Below the pieces are notes generated by a model, which was not told the origin of the DNA, searched no databases, and worked only from the letters and a program-made list of their open reading frames with translations. DNA of 58,241 nt from Planctomycetota bacterium (GTDB lineage: Bacteria > Planctomycetota > Planctomycetia > Pirellulales > UBA1268). Both the position numbers and the translations under genes were made by a program. Shown here piece by piece: positions 9,732 through 18,376 of this stretch; the first letter of the stretch is position 1, and each line of letters starts with the position of its first letter. Location of the stretch: NCBI GenBank assembly GCA_016872555.1, contig VGZO01000027.1, forward strand, positions 1 to 58,241, read 5' to 3'.

Positions 9732-11431
9732 TTGGCAGCCTCCCTGCGCCACACCGTCTTCCCCTCCTTGATCGTCTCCATGACCTCGATGTCGCGGATC
9801 GTCATCGGCTCGACGGCACAGGGGTCGTGGGACAGGATCACGAGGTCCGCGAGCTTGCCCGGCTCGAGCGATCCCTTGCGGTAGTCCTCGCGATACTGCC
9901 GGGCGGCGTCGATGGTCAGCGCTTCGAGCGCCGCCAGGGGCGTGACCCGCTCGTCGGGCCCGATCACCGCGCCCGATCGGGAGACGCGGTTGACCGCCGT
10001 CCAGACGGTGAACAGTTGGTCGATCGGCGCGACGTTGAAGTCGGTGTGGTTGGTGCAGTGCAGGCCGAGGGCCCGGGCCGACTTCAGCGGGCTGATTCCC
10101 GCCGCCTGCTCGGCACCGCGGTTGGCGACGTGCGTGTCGCCGAAATAGAAGCAGTGCTCCGTATAGAAGCTCGGCGAGATCGCGAACGCCTTGAACTTCT
10201 CCAGTTGATCGGGGCGGGCGAACTGGGCGTGGACGGCGACGGTGCGCCGGTCGGCGGCGGGGTCGGGGGCGGCGGCCCGGTGGGCGTCGAGGAGGAGGTC
10301 GATGGCGGCGTCGCCGTTGCAGTGGATGAACAGTTGGGCGTCGCCCTGGTAGACACGCTTCACCAGGTCGACGAGCGTCGCCGGCGGGAACGTCGGCTCA
10401 CCGCGCCACTCTTTCTCGCCGGCCGGTCCACCGGTCAGGTAGGGCGTGGTGAAGTAGGCCGTTTTCGCCTGCGGCGAGCCGTCGGCGACGATCTTCACGC
10501 CGCCGAGGCGGAGGTGGCCGACGTACTCGCGCTCCGACCGCGGCGGCTTCGCGCCGAAGATCGCGTCGAGGTCGGTGATGAATGCCAGCGACACGACGTC
10601 GATCGAGAGCATCCCGCGACTGGCCGCCTCGCGGAGCAGGGTGAGCTGGTCGGCGTGGGTCGCCCCCTCCTGGGCGGTCGTGATCCCGGCGGCGGTATAC
10701 AGCTCGACCGCCTGGGGCACCAGCGCCAGCAGGTCGTCGGGCGGCGGGGCGGGCATCCCGGCGAACACCGGAAGGAACGCCGTCTCGAACAGCAATCCCG
10801 TCGGCTCTCCCGTCGCCGGGTCCTTGGGCATCACGCCGCCGGCAGGCACCGGGGTGTCGCGGCCGATCTTGAAGTGGGCCAGCGCCTTGCCGTCGAGCAT
10901 CGCGCCGTGGCCGCTGACGTGGATCACGATCACCGGATTGTCGGGAAACGCCCCCTCGAGCTCGGCGCACGACGGCATGCGCTTCTCGGCGAGCAGCTCG
11001 GGATCACAGCCGAACCCGACGACGAACTTCCCGGGACCGAGGTGCCGCCGCTCCTTGAGCGCACGGAGCTTGGCGATCACGTCGGCCACGGAGCGGCAGT
11101 CGCCCGCCGGCGGCGACCACAGGACCGCCTGCGTGAGCACCTCCAGGGCGCTCCAGAAATGGGAGTGGCCGTCGATGAACCCGGGGAGGAGCGTGGCGCC
11201 GCCGAGGTCGACGCGGCGCGTGTTGCCGTCGGCGAGCGCCTCGACATCGGCACGGCGGCCGACGCCGATGATCGACCCGCCGGCGACCGCGATCGCCTCG
11301 GCCGTGGGGGCGGCGCGGTTCATCGTGTGGATCGTGCCGCCGTGATAAATCGTCTCGGCCGGCTGCGCGCAGGCGACGACCGGCGCGAACGCGAGGGCGG
11401 CGGACAGGAGGATCGAGACGGCGGCACGCAT
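9728..11431 (-). CDS. exported amidohydrolase of the YtcJ/amidohydrolase-3 family
   Basis: 567 residues with a clear signal peptide (residues 1-22, ending VVACAQ). It has the composite amidohydrolase fold. An N-terminal beta-sandwich strand [12 protein letters not shown] comes first, then the metal-binding HxH in FIDGHSHFW (H89, H91), later His residues in [15 protein letters not shown] and VHAQFA, and the C-terminal [14 protein letters not shown] that returns to the sandwich. YtcJ-like proteins hydrolyse C-N bonds in diverse, mostly unknown substrates; an envelope location is inferred from the signal peptide. ATG 11431 was chosen because it begins the signal peptide. The upstream neighbour is another exported enzyme on the same strand, 100 bp away. 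Confidence 0.85.
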
Positions 11432-11531
11432 GCGGCACTCCGGGGGACGGGACGACGGGAGGTGGAGGTCGATTCGGTCAGGGGGGCGTCGATCAGGGGG
11501 CGAGGGTCGGGTCTGCGGGCGGGGCCGGGCC

Positions 11532-12506
11532 TCAGGCAAACGCCGCGCGGAGCATCGCGAGGCTCTGGGGGACGGCCGTTTCCGCCGGAGCGAGGCCCTC
11601 GAACTCGAGCGACACCCAGCCGCGGTAGTCGTGGCGACGCAGCATCGCGGCGACGCCGGGATAGTCGATGTCGAGCGAATACCACTTGCCGCCGCCGTGA
11701 TACGTCTTGGCCTGGACGAGCACCGCGCGGGGGGCGAGGGCTTCCATCTGTGGCACGGCGTCTTCGAGGAAGTTGCCGGTGTCGAGCGTCACCTGCAACC
11801 AGGGGGAGTCCACGGCGTCGACGACGCGGAGCACGCCCGCCGCCGTCCGCCCCAACCCCCAGTGGTTTTCCAGGCCCATCACCACGCCGAGCGCCTCGGC
11901 ACGCGGCACGCACTCGCGAAACGCGTCGATCACCCAGGCGAAGCCCTCGTCGTCGGTGTGGCCGGGGAGGCGCGGCTCGATCCCCTTGTTGGCCATCAGG
12001 TCGTCGAACGACTTCGACGTCCCCCAGCGCCCGGTGTTGACGCGGATCGTGGGGATCCCGAGGGCGTGGGCCAGCTCGAGCGAGCGGATCGTCTTGGCGA
12101 CGTTGTCGCGGCGCACCGCAGGATCGGGGGAGACGAATCCCTGGTGCGTCGACAGGCCGATGAGGTCGAGGCCGGCCACGAACGCCTGGCGCTTGATCCG
12201 CTGGAGGCGACCGTTGGAGCGGTCGTCGCCGAGCTGCATCTCGAGGATCTCGACGCCGTCGAATCCCATCCGCGCCGCGTCGGCAATCGACGCCTCGACC
12301 TCGACGCGCGGCTCGCGGAACTGCCAGAACGAATAGGTCGAGACGCCGATCTTCGTGCGGGGCGCGGGGGTTGCCGGGCCGTCGGCTGCGGCGACGCCCC
12401 GGGGCACGGCCGTCGCCAGCGCGCTTGCGCCGGCCAGCCGCGCCAGGTGCCGGCGCGTGATCCGCTGACCGGACGACGACAAGCCAGGGGAAAGGGGTGG
12501 ATGCAT
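11532..12506 (-). CDS. sugar phosphate isomerase/epimerase-like TIM-barrel protein, Tat-exported
   Basis: 324 residues. The N-terminus carries a twin-arginine leader (RITRRHLARLAGASALATA, about residues 15-33). The rest fits the xylose-isomerase-like TIM barrel (AP endonuclease 2 superfamily): KIGVSTYSFW, GFDGVEILEMQ, GLENHWGLG (metal-site strand), VTLDTGNF (His replaced by Asp/Thr-type loop) and GWVSLEFEG. Such exported proteins are abundant in planctomycetes and are thought to act on sugars or cyclitols; the substrate is unknown. It lies upstream of the exported amidohydrolase with a 100-bp gap and may share its transcript. Confidence 0.82.
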   Translation of the reverse strand: MHPPLSPGLSSSGQRITRRHLARLAGASALATAVPRGVAAADGPATPAPRTKIGVSTYSFWQFREPRVEVEASIADAARMGFDGVEILEMQLGDDRSNGRLQRIKRQAFVAGLDLIGLSTHQGFVSPDPAVRRDNVAKTIRSLELAHALGIPTIRVNTGRWGTSKSFDDLMANKGIEPRLPGHTDDEGFAWVIDAFRECVPRAEALGVVMGLENHWGLGRTAAGVLRVVDAVDSPWLQVTLDTGNFLEDAVPQMEALAPRAVLVQAKTYHGGGKWYSLDIDYPGVAAMLRRHDYRGWVSLEFEGLAPAETAVPQSLAMLRAAFA

Positions 12507-12584
12507 CGATCTCCTCGGGCGCGGTGGATGAGTCGGGGCGGGGAGCCGGCGCTGCCGCCGGCCCGAACATTAGACTGCCATCCC

Positions 12585-13484
12585 ATGACACCTGCACGCC
12601 GACCGCGCCGGACGACGGGCGCCCGCCCCGCGCCGCCGCCGGGAATCCGCCGTGGCAAGGGCTCCGCTCCCGGGCCCACCGACCGTGAGCCGGGGCGGCA
12701 TCGTCGCGCCGACGAGGAGGTCTATCACGGCGTCCGCGCCTGCCAGGCGCTGTTTGCCCGCCGTCCCGACGACATCGTGCGCGTCTACCTGGCGGCGGGG
12801 AGGCGGGCCGACTTCGCCGACCTGCTCGGCTGGTGCGCGCGGTCGCGCCGCGGATTCCAGATCGTCGAGGAGGAGAACCTCGGGCGCCTCACCGGCTCGA
12901 TCCACCACGAAGGGATCGCGATCGTGGCCCGCGCGGCGCGGCGGCTGGGGCTGGCCGAGCTGCGAGACGCGCTTGCCGCCGGCCAGCGCCGCGGGCCGAT
13001 CGTCCATCTCGACGGCGTCCACAATCCGCACAACCTCGGCTCGATCCTCCGTTCGGCCGCCCATTTCGGCGCCGCGGCGGTGAGCGGCCGGTCCGGCGAT
13101 CTGCCGGCCGTGTCGCCGGCGGCGGCCCGCGTCGCCCAGGGGGCCGCCGACGCCGTGCCGCTGTGTGACTTCGCCGACGTCGCCGCCGACCTGGCCGTGC
13201 TCCGCGGCGACGGCTGGGTGATCGTCGGCACGTCGAGCCATCGCGGCGATCCGTATCGGGCCCGGCCGCTGCCGCTGCGGACGGTGATCGTCCTCGGCAG
13301 CGAAGGGCAGGGGATGTCGCCGGAGATCGAACCGCTGCTTATTCGCTGCCTGCGGATTCCGGGCACCGGCGCCGTCGAGAGCCTCAATGTCGCCGTCGCC
13401 TGCGGGATCCTCCTCGCCGAATGGTCCGCCGCCCACGCCGACCGCCCGCCGCAGCCGGGAGGCCCGGGGCGGCGCCGACCCTGA
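12585..13484 (+). CDS. SpoU/TrmH-family RNA 2'-O-methyltransferase
   Basis: 299 residues. A basic N-terminal tail (1-40) is followed by a SpoU substrate-binding domain (VYHGVRACQALFARRP, about 47-62) and then the knotted SPOUT methyltransferase domain with all three motifs. Motif 1 is VHNPHNLGSILRSAAHFG, motif 2 is VIVLGSEGQGM, and motif 3 is RIPGTGAVESLNVAVACGILL with the Asn that contacts S-adenosylmethionine. It should methylate a ribose 2'-OH in rRNA or tRNA; the site (RlmB-like or TrmH-like) is not determined. ATG 12585 is the first start consistent with the domain. A TAGACT hexamer ends only eight bases before it, so the message may be nearly leaderless. Confidence 0.88.
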   Translation: MTPARRPRRTTGARPAPPPGIRRGKGSAPGPTDREPGRHRRADEEVYHGVRACQALFARRPDDIVRVYLAAGRRADFADLLGWCARSRRGFQIVEEENLGRLTGSIHHEGIAIVARAARRLGLAELRDALAAGQRRGPIVHLDGVHNPHNLGSILRSAAHFGAAAVSGRSGDLPAVSPAAARVAQGAADAVPLCDFADVAADLAVLRGDGWVIVGTSSHRGDPYRARPLPLRTVIVLGSEGQGMSPEIEPLLIRCLRIPGTGAVESLNVAVACGILLAEWSAAHADRPPQPGGPGRRRP

Positions 13485-13598
13485 CGGTCGTGCCGGTGGG
13501 TCGGCCGTCGGCCGCCGGACTGTTCGGTACCGTCGCCACAACCCGATCCCCGCACAAGGGAGGCGATCGGTCGCCTTCCGCTCCGCAGGGAGGCGGAC

Positions 13599-14477
13599 AT
13601 GCGGCGGATCGTGGTGGTGACGGCGGTGGCGCTGGCGGCGGTCGTGGCTCGGGCCGACGTCGCGCCGCGCGAGCTCGATCTGTCGGGGTTCGCGACGTTC
13701 GGATCGTCGGTCGGTCGGGCCGGCGGCATCGGCGTCTGCCTCCCCACCACCGGGATCCTCGACGACCGCCCGACCCTCGCGCCGCCGGTCGATGGCGACG
13801 GGATCGACCGCGATCTGGAGCGCTATGCCGATGCCGTGTTGCCCGACGAGCAGCGGTTCTACATCGCCGGCCTGCTCGGGGTTTCGTTCGCGACGCTCGA
13901 GGTGGGGGAGCCGCCGAGCATCGTTGACGACCTCCTTACCGCCGGTGCCGCCGCGGGTGTCGCCTTCGAACGTGAGACGGGCTGGCTCCGCGTCGAGTTC
14001 GAGGGGCGTGGCCGCGACCCGATCACCGAGACCCGCACCGACCCACTGCTTGTCGGTGGCGTGACGGCCACGGCAGTCGGCGGCTGGTCGGCGCTGGCCA
14101 ACGTGTGGCGCGACATCGAGATCACCGACCGGCTCGGCTGCTATCTCGGCGGTGGCATCGGCGCCGGGGGCTACACGATGCAATTCAGCGGCGCCGTCTC
14201 GAGCCCTCCGCTGCCGATCACGATCCAGCTCGGGGGGCGCACCGGCCTCACCGGCTTCGCCTGGCAGGCCGGCACGGGAGTCACCTGGGCGCTCGGCGAC
14301 CGCACCACCCTCGATCTCGGCTACCGGTTCTTCGCCGTCGACGGCGGGCCGGCCGACGTCACCTTCACGATCCCGCCATTCGGCCCCATCAGCGATCAGG
14401 TGGGAACGGCGTTCAGCGCGAGCGAGTTGATGTTCACGATCCGCGTCCACGAGCCGTTCCGCGACTGGCGGGACTGA
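13599..14477 (+). CDS. exported beta-barrel-like protein, unknown function
   Basis: 292 residues. A signal peptide covers residues 1-20 (VVVTAVALAAVVARADV). The remainder alternates short polar/hydrophobic strands (GVAFERETGWLRVEFEGRG; DRLGCYLGGGIGAGGYTMQF; TTLDLGYRFFAVDGG) and ends in an aromatic strand ELMFTIRVHEPF, the usual look of a small outer-membrane beta-barrel of the OmpA/opacity type. No enzyme motif is seen. GGGAGG lies six bases before the ATG. A strong inverted repeat overlaps the stop codon. Function unknown; a porin or adhesin is possible. Confidence 0.7.
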   Translation: MRRIVVVTAVALAAVVARADVAPRELDLSGFATFGSSVGRAGGIGVCLPTTGILDDRPTLAPPVDGDGIDRDLERYADAVLPDEQRFYIAGLLGVSFATLEVGEPPSIVDDLLTAGAAAGVAFERETGWLRVEFEGRGRDPITETRTDPLLVGGVTATAVGGWSALANVWRDIEITDRLGCYLGGGIGAGGYTMQFSGAVSSPPLPITIQLGGRTGLTGFAWQAGTGVTWALGDRTTLDLGYRFFAVDGGPADVTFTIPPFGPISDQVGTAFSASELMFTIRVHEPFRDWRD

Positions 14478-14496
14478 GCCGCCAGCCGCGGAACGG
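14454..14496 (+). terminator. strong hairpin across the stop codon, convergent gene pair
   Basis: Arms 14454-14471 and 14479-14496 are 18 bases each with one mismatch; the loop is seven bases and contains the TGA stop. It lies between two converging genes (ends 14477 and 14538). There is no T run on either side, so it may act as a bidirectional hairpin terminator or 3'-end stabiliser rather than a classical intrinsic terminator. Confidence 0.6.
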
Positions 14497-14537
14497 CAAG
14501 CTTCACGTGGACAAAGCCCTCCATGGCCCCACCCGGT

Positions 14538-15080
14538 TCACTCCTCGCCGGCCAGCTCGAGGATCTTCTTCCGCACCCGCGGCGGCATCACGTAGCGCGG
14601 GTTGCCGGCGGCGTCGGGGTCGGCCCCCGGCGCCGGCACGAGCAGCGACAGCCCGAGTCGCTTCTCGAGCTTGGCCATGATCGCCTTGAGCGAGCGCATC
14701 TTGTTGGGCTGCAGGCCGATCGCCTCGTCCCACTCGGTGAGGCTGCGCGGCGTCTCGCTCAGCCGCGCGATCGCCAGGAGGTGCGTCCACATCCCGCGCC
14801 GGCGGATGAGCCGCAGCTTCTGCCCGAGCGGCAGGTCGCGCGGATCGGCCATGCCGGGCGGAGGCGGAGGAGGTGGCGGAGGTGGCATCCAGTCTGGCCC
14901 ACCCGGACCGGGACCATCACCGCACATCCCGCGCCGTCTGCCGCGCGGGCCGCCCATCTCCGGGCCACCAGGCCCTTCCCCGCCCCCGCGCGGCCGTCCG
15001 CCGGCTGCCAGCCGCCACAGCAGCTCGAGCCCGCGCCTGCAATCGCGTGGGTCGTCGAGATCGACCATCAAAAACGCCAT
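14538..15080 (-). CDS. small protein with possible winged-helix C-terminal domain
   Basis: 180 residues, family not recognised. The N-terminal third (MAFLMVDLDDPRDCRRGLEL) is followed by a Gly/Arg-rich then polyproline linker (about 27-75; ten prolines in a row). A compact C-terminal domain (about 76-180) contains LPLGQKLRLIRRRGMWTHLL, ARLSETPRSLTEWDEAIGLQ, and a basic helix KMRSLKAIMAKLEKRLGLSL. The helix-turn-helix look and basic charge suggest nucleic-acid binding (inference). Its upstream region carries two near-identical ten-base palindromes at 15148-15168, which may be its operator. It converges with the beta-barrel gene. Confidence 0.55.
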   Translation of the reverse strand: MAFLMVDLDDPRDCRRGLELLWRLAAGGRPRGGGEGPGGPEMGGPRGRRRGMCGDGPGPGGPDWMPPPPPPPPPPGMADPRDLPLGQKLRLIRRRGMWTHLLAIARLSETPRSLTEWDEAIGLQPNKMRSLKAIMAKLEKRLGLSLLVPAPGADPDAAGNPRYVMPPRVRKKILELAGEE

Positions 15081-15147
15081 TTTCTTGCTCCCTCACGGCC
15101 GCCGCGCGGCCAGAACCGATCCCCGAACCCAAACTCGCTCGACGCAC

Positions 15148-15168
15148 TGCGCACGCAATGCGTACGCA
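15148..15168. promoter_or_regulatory. tandem palindromic ten-mers, candidate operator
   Basis: TGCGCACGCA (15148-15157) and TGCGTACGCA (15159-15168) are each nearly self-complementary and are spaced 11 bp start to start, one helical turn. They lie 68-88 bp upstream of the ATG of the leftward small gene (15080). This layout is typical of a dimeric regulator's double site. The regulator is not identified; autoregulation by the downstream gene is one possibility. Confidence 0.45.
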
Positions 15169-15254
15169 AACAATAGGGCCTCGCCTCCCCGGAAGCAACA
15201 AACGGGCGCGCCCGCCGCCCCGATCCCAGGGACCCGCGAAGCCCCTCCGCCGTC

Positions 15255-15301
15255 GCCCTCGCATCGGCCCGTCGCAACCTCGTGCGGGTCGATGCGAGGG
15301 C
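15255..15301. other. 17-bp stem hairpin, no T run
   Basis: Arms 15255-15271 and 15285-15301 pair over 17 bases with a single G-U wobble; the loop is 13 bases. It lies 120-170 bases downstream of the propeller gene that ends at 15424 and upstream of the next leftward gene. No U tract follows in either direction. It could be a terminator hairpin, an RNA processing site or a structured leader. Confidence 0.5.
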
Positions 15302-15423
15302 AAAGGCGCGAGGGGCGCCCCCCTCTGCAGAGCCCGAGTTGAGGTCCCCTCCGGCACCGCGCCCCGAGGCGACATCAAGCGCGATCGGCGTCCCTTTGCA
15401 GAGACCGACCCGAGGCTGCCTGG

Positions 15424-16662
15424 TCAGAGCCCCAGTTCCAGCGCCACCACCTGGCTGTCGTTCCGCAGATACAACCTTCCACCCGCCAGCGCCGGCGGCG
15501 CTCGCACCGCCGCGTCGAGCACCCGCGTGCGACCCAGCACGCGCGGGGCCTGCGGATCGGCGGCGATCACCAGCGTTTCGCCGTCGTTGGTCACGGCGAG
15601 CACCTTGTCGCCAGCCGCGATCACATGGCCATACCCGACGTCCGGCACGCTCCACGCGCGCCGGCCGGTCGCCGGGTCGAGGCACACCAGGGTCCCGGGA
15701 GGCCCGTCCTCGCGGCCGTCGAAGGCATACACATGGTCGCCGACGGCCACGGGCGTGCAGTACTGCGTTGCCAGCCCGTCGATCCCGTCCCACACGCGCG
15801 CCACCCCGGCGCCGTCGAACCGGGCGCCGACACTGCCGATGCCGTATGACGCGGTGACGAGCAGCAGGTTGCCCGGCAACACGACCGGCGTCGCGGCATT
15901 CACCGTCGGGCCGCGCTGGCCGAAGGCAAACTCCCAGCGGACCGTCCCGTCGGCGGGGTCGAGCAACAGGCATTTGTAGCGCGTGACGGCGACCACGTGG
16001 GGCTGTCCCGCGACCGTCACGCCGACGGGCGCCGAATAGCCCGCCGGCTCGGCTGTCTTCGACCAGGCGACCGCGCCGTCGGCCAGGGCGAATGCGACGA
16101 GCCCCGCGTCGCGGCGCGTGCCGCCGACGTTGACCACGACGCGCTGGCCGATCACCAGCGGCGTGCTGCCGGCACCGAAATAGCCCTCCTGGGCGCCGAA
16201 CGTGCGGTGGGTCTCGACCTGCCAGAGGCGCTTGCCGGTGGCGACGTCGGCACACGACAGCACTCCCTGGGCGCCGAACGTGATCACGCGATCGCCGGCG
16301 ACGACCGGCGTGCACAGCGGGCCGGTGTTGCCCCCGACCTGCGGCGCGAACGACGTCGGATGGTCGAGCGACCAGAGTGACTCGCCGGTGCCGGCATCGA
16401 GGGCCTCGAGGCGCTCGGCGTCGGCGACGCGGTGGAAGACGAATGCCCGTCCTGCGGCGACCACGATCCCGCCGTAGCCCGGTCCGATCGCGCGCTGCCA
16501 CGCGCGGCGCGGGCCGCCGGCGGGAAACGCGTCGGGGAGCCGCTCGTCGGCAGCCGCGCGGCCGTCGCGTGCCGGGCCGAGCAACTGCGGCCAATCGCCG
16601 GCGCGGGCGGGGAGGGTGGCGACGGCGACGAGCAGGGCCGACAGGCGGACGGCGACCTTCAT
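15424..16662 (-). CDS. exported PQQ-like beta-propeller repeat protein
   Basis: 412 residues with a signal peptide (residues 1-22, [20 protein letters not shown]). Propeller blades of the outer-membrane PQQ-like type follow, with repeats such as [42 protein letters not shown] and [13 protein letters not shown] (the A-x-D-x-x-T/D-G-x-x-x-W motif). No quinoprotein-dehydrogenase catalytic residues are seen, so it is a binding or scaffold propeller. The start at 16662 is preferred because GAGG lies six bases ahead; an ATG at 16674 would add four residues. It diverges from the deacetylase-family gene. Confidence 0.82.
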   Translation of the reverse strand: MKVAVRLSALLVAVATLPARAGDWPQLLGPARDGRAAADERLPDAFPAGGPRRAWQRAIGPGYGGIVVAAGRAFVFHRVADAERLEALDAGTGESLWSLDHPTSFAPQVGGNTGPLCTPVVAGDRVITFGAQGVLSCADVATGKRLWQVETHRTFGAQEGYFGAGSTPLVIGQRVVVNVGGTRRDAGLVAFALADGAVAWSKTAEPAGYSAPVGVTVAGQPHVVAVTRYKCLLLDPADGTVRWEFAFGQRGPTVNAATPVVLPGNLLLVTASYGIGSVGARFDGAGVARVWDGIDGLATQYCTPVAVGDHVYAFDGREDGPPGTLVCLDPATGRRAWSVPDVGYGHVIAAGDKVLAVTNDGETLVIAADPQAPRVLGRTRVLDAAVRAPPALAGGRLYLRNDSQVVALELGL

Positions 16663-16746
16663 GGCGAGCCTCATGGAGCGACGAAACGTCGGACGCCGGG
16701 TAGTCTACGGCCGACCGCGACCTTCCCGTCACCGAGGAGGCGACCG

Positions 16747-17685
16747 ATGGCCACCGGAATCGTCCTCTCGCCGCGGTACCGCGAGCATCTCACCGGGGCC
16801 GGGCATCCCGAGCGCCCCGAGCGCGTGGCGGCGATCGAGGAGCGGCTGCGGACCGACGGGCTGCTCGAGCGCCTCGAGCGAATCGAACCGCGGGGGGCCG
16901 ACGACGCCGAATTGCTCCGCGTCCACCCGGCCGAGTACCTGGCGACCGTGCGCCGCGACGTCGCCGGCGGCGGCGAGACGCTGTCCACCGGCGACACGGC
17001 GATCTGCCCGGCGTCGGCCGACGTGGCCACGCTCGCGGCCGGCGGCCTGCTCGCGGCCGTCGATGCGGTCTGCATCGGCCGCGTCGCCAACGCGTTCGCC
17101 GTCGTCCGCCCCCCTGGCCACCATGCGACGCCGGCGCGCGGGATGGGGTTTTGCCTGTTCTCGAACGTGGCCCTCGCCGCGCGCCACGCCCAGGCCGTCC
17201 ACGGCGTCTCGCGGGTGCTCGTCGCCGATTGGGACGTGCACCATGGCAACGGCACGCAGGACGTCTTCTATGAAGACCCGGGCGTCTTGTTCTTCGACAC
17301 CCACCAGCATCCGCTCTATCCCGGCACCGGCCTGGCCCACGAGACGGGGCGCGGGGCGGGGCAGGGATCCACGATCAACTGCCCGTTTCCCGCCGGGGCG
17401 GGGCGCGACGAGGTGGTGGCGGCGTTTCGCGAGAAGCTCGTCCCCGCGGCCGACGCCTTTCGGCCTGACCTGGTGATCGTGTCGGCCGGATTCGATTCGC
17501 GGGTCGGCGATCCGCTCGGCGGGTTTCGCCTCACCGACGACGACTTCGCCGAGTTGACGGCGATCGTCTGCGGCATCGCGGCGCGCCACTGCGGCGGCCG
17601 GCTCGTGTCGAGCCTCGAAGGGGGCTATTCGCTCGCCGGCTTGGCCAGCGCCGCGGCGGCGCACGTGGGGGCGCTCGTGTCCTGA
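16747..17685 (+). CDS. histone-deacetylase-family (acetoin utilisation/acetylpolyamine) amidohydrolase
   Basis: 312 residues, full length for the bacterial class. The charge-relay pair is in [16 protein letters not shown]. The zinc ligands are in [12 protein letters not shown] (Asp, His) and [14 protein letters not shown] (Asp). ECxx-like glycine loops come at the C-terminus ([12 protein letters not shown], with the active-site Tyr). Bacterial members remove acetyl groups from polyamines or other small amides; the substrate is not predictable here. A TAGTCT hexamer at 16701-16706 sits 40 bp upstream as a possible -10 element. It is a single-gene unit between two leftward genes. Confidence 0.9.
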   Translation: MATGIVLSPRYREHLTGAGHPERPERVAAIEERLRTDGLLERLERIEPRGADDAELLRVHPAEYLATVRRDVAGGGETLSTGDTAICPASADVATLAAGGLLAAVDAVCIGRVANAFAVVRPPGHHATPARGMGFCLFSNVALAARHAQAVHGVSRVLVADWDVHHGNGTQDVFYEDPGVLFFDTHQHPLYPGTGLAHETGRGAGQGSTINCPFPAGAGRDEVVAAFREKLVPAADAFRPDLVIVSAGFDSRVGDPLGGFRLTDDDFAELTAIVCGIAARHCGGRLVSSLEGGYSLAGLASAAAAHVGALVS

Positions 17686-17707
17686 GCCCGGTGCCCACGC
17701 GACGGCT

Positions 17708-18319
17708 TCAGGCAGCACCGGCCGGGTCGCGGAGGCAGGCGCGGAGGATGTCGACGAACGCCTCGAGCGGCGGCGTCTCGAGCCCGGCGACCTTCGCCTC
17801 GTCGTCCCAGCGCCGCAGTTGGACCGCCGCCCGCCAGTGGGGCTCGGCTTCGAACACCGCCACCTCGGTGGCGTTCATCGGGCCCCCCTGGAGCGTCAGG
17901 CTGGTGCGCGACGGGGCGCTGAGCCGCGCCAGGTAGGCCGGTTCCACGGCGGTGAGGTAGCGCTTGGCGGCGACGTGGAGCCGGATCGGATCGCAGACCT
18001 CGGGGCCGAAGACCCGCGCCAAGCGCCGCGCCGCGAGGGCTTCGTGGCGGTCGTCGATGCCGCGGTCGGGGGCGTCGTCCGGGAGCCCGTGGAGGAGATG
18101 GCCGAGGTCGTGGAGCAGCGCGGCGGCGACGAGCGCGTCGGCAGCCCCGGCAGCGGCCGCGAGTGTCGCCGCCTGCAAGGCGTGTTCGAGCTGCGTCACC
18201 GCCTCGCCGCCATATTCGGAGTCGCCGTGCTTCGCGAACAGCTCCGTGATCGCGGCCAGAGGATCGCCGCTGTCGGCTCTGGCGGCGGGCTCGCGGTCGT
18301 CACGATCGGGAGCGGCCAT
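17708..18319 (-). CDS. PhnZ-like HD-domain mixed-valent diiron oxygenase
   Basis: 203 residues. The HD ligands are H46, H70-D71, H92, H115 and D172. The extra residues of PhnZ are also present at matching spacing: Y36 and E39 in EYGGEAVTQLEH, H74 in LLHDLGHLL, and K119. PhnZ oxidatively cleaves 2-amino-1-hydroxyethylphosphonate to glycine and phosphate. No PhnY hydroxylase or phosphonate transporter is near. The gene is the last of a leftward run after a FAH-family protein and an aldehyde dehydrogenase of pentose-acid breakdown, 57 bp downstream. It may be a stand-alone phosphonate oxygenase or act on an inositol- or sugar-like substrate, as the related MIOX does. Confidence 0.78.
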   Translation of the reverse strand: MAAPDRDDREPAARADSGDPLAAITELFAKHGDSEYGGEAVTQLEHALQAATLAAAAGAADALVAAALLHDLGHLLHGLPDDAPDRGIDDRHEALAARRLARVFGPEVCDPIRLHVAAKRYLTAVEPAYLARLSAPSRTSLTLQGGPMNATEVAVFEAEPHWRAAVQLRRWDDEAKVAGLETPPLEAFVDILRACLRDPAGAA

Positions 18320-18376
18320 GGCGGTCCTCCGAGCTCGGTGGGGGTGGGGTACTCGGCGGAAACGGTGAAGCGCCTG

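Larger units (their letters stand above)
15081..15423. other. 343-bp gap with operator-like repeats and a long hairpin
   Basis: No gene is visible. The left part is the promoter side of the small protein at 14538-15080 and holds the tandem TGCGYACGCA motifs. The middle holds a 17-bp hairpin (15255-15301). The right part has two related ten-mers, CTCTGCAGAG at 15323 and CTTTGCAGAG at 15394, 71 bp apart, each followed by a C/G-A-G-rich stretch. The function of these last repeats is unknown. Confidence 0.6.

Noticed and set aside
15424-16662. True quinoprotein alcohol dehydrogenase
   Set aside because: Only PQQ-like propeller repeats are present; length is short and no catalytic Asp/Glu or Cys-Cys motif was seen. 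The same applies to the propeller at 27098-28414.
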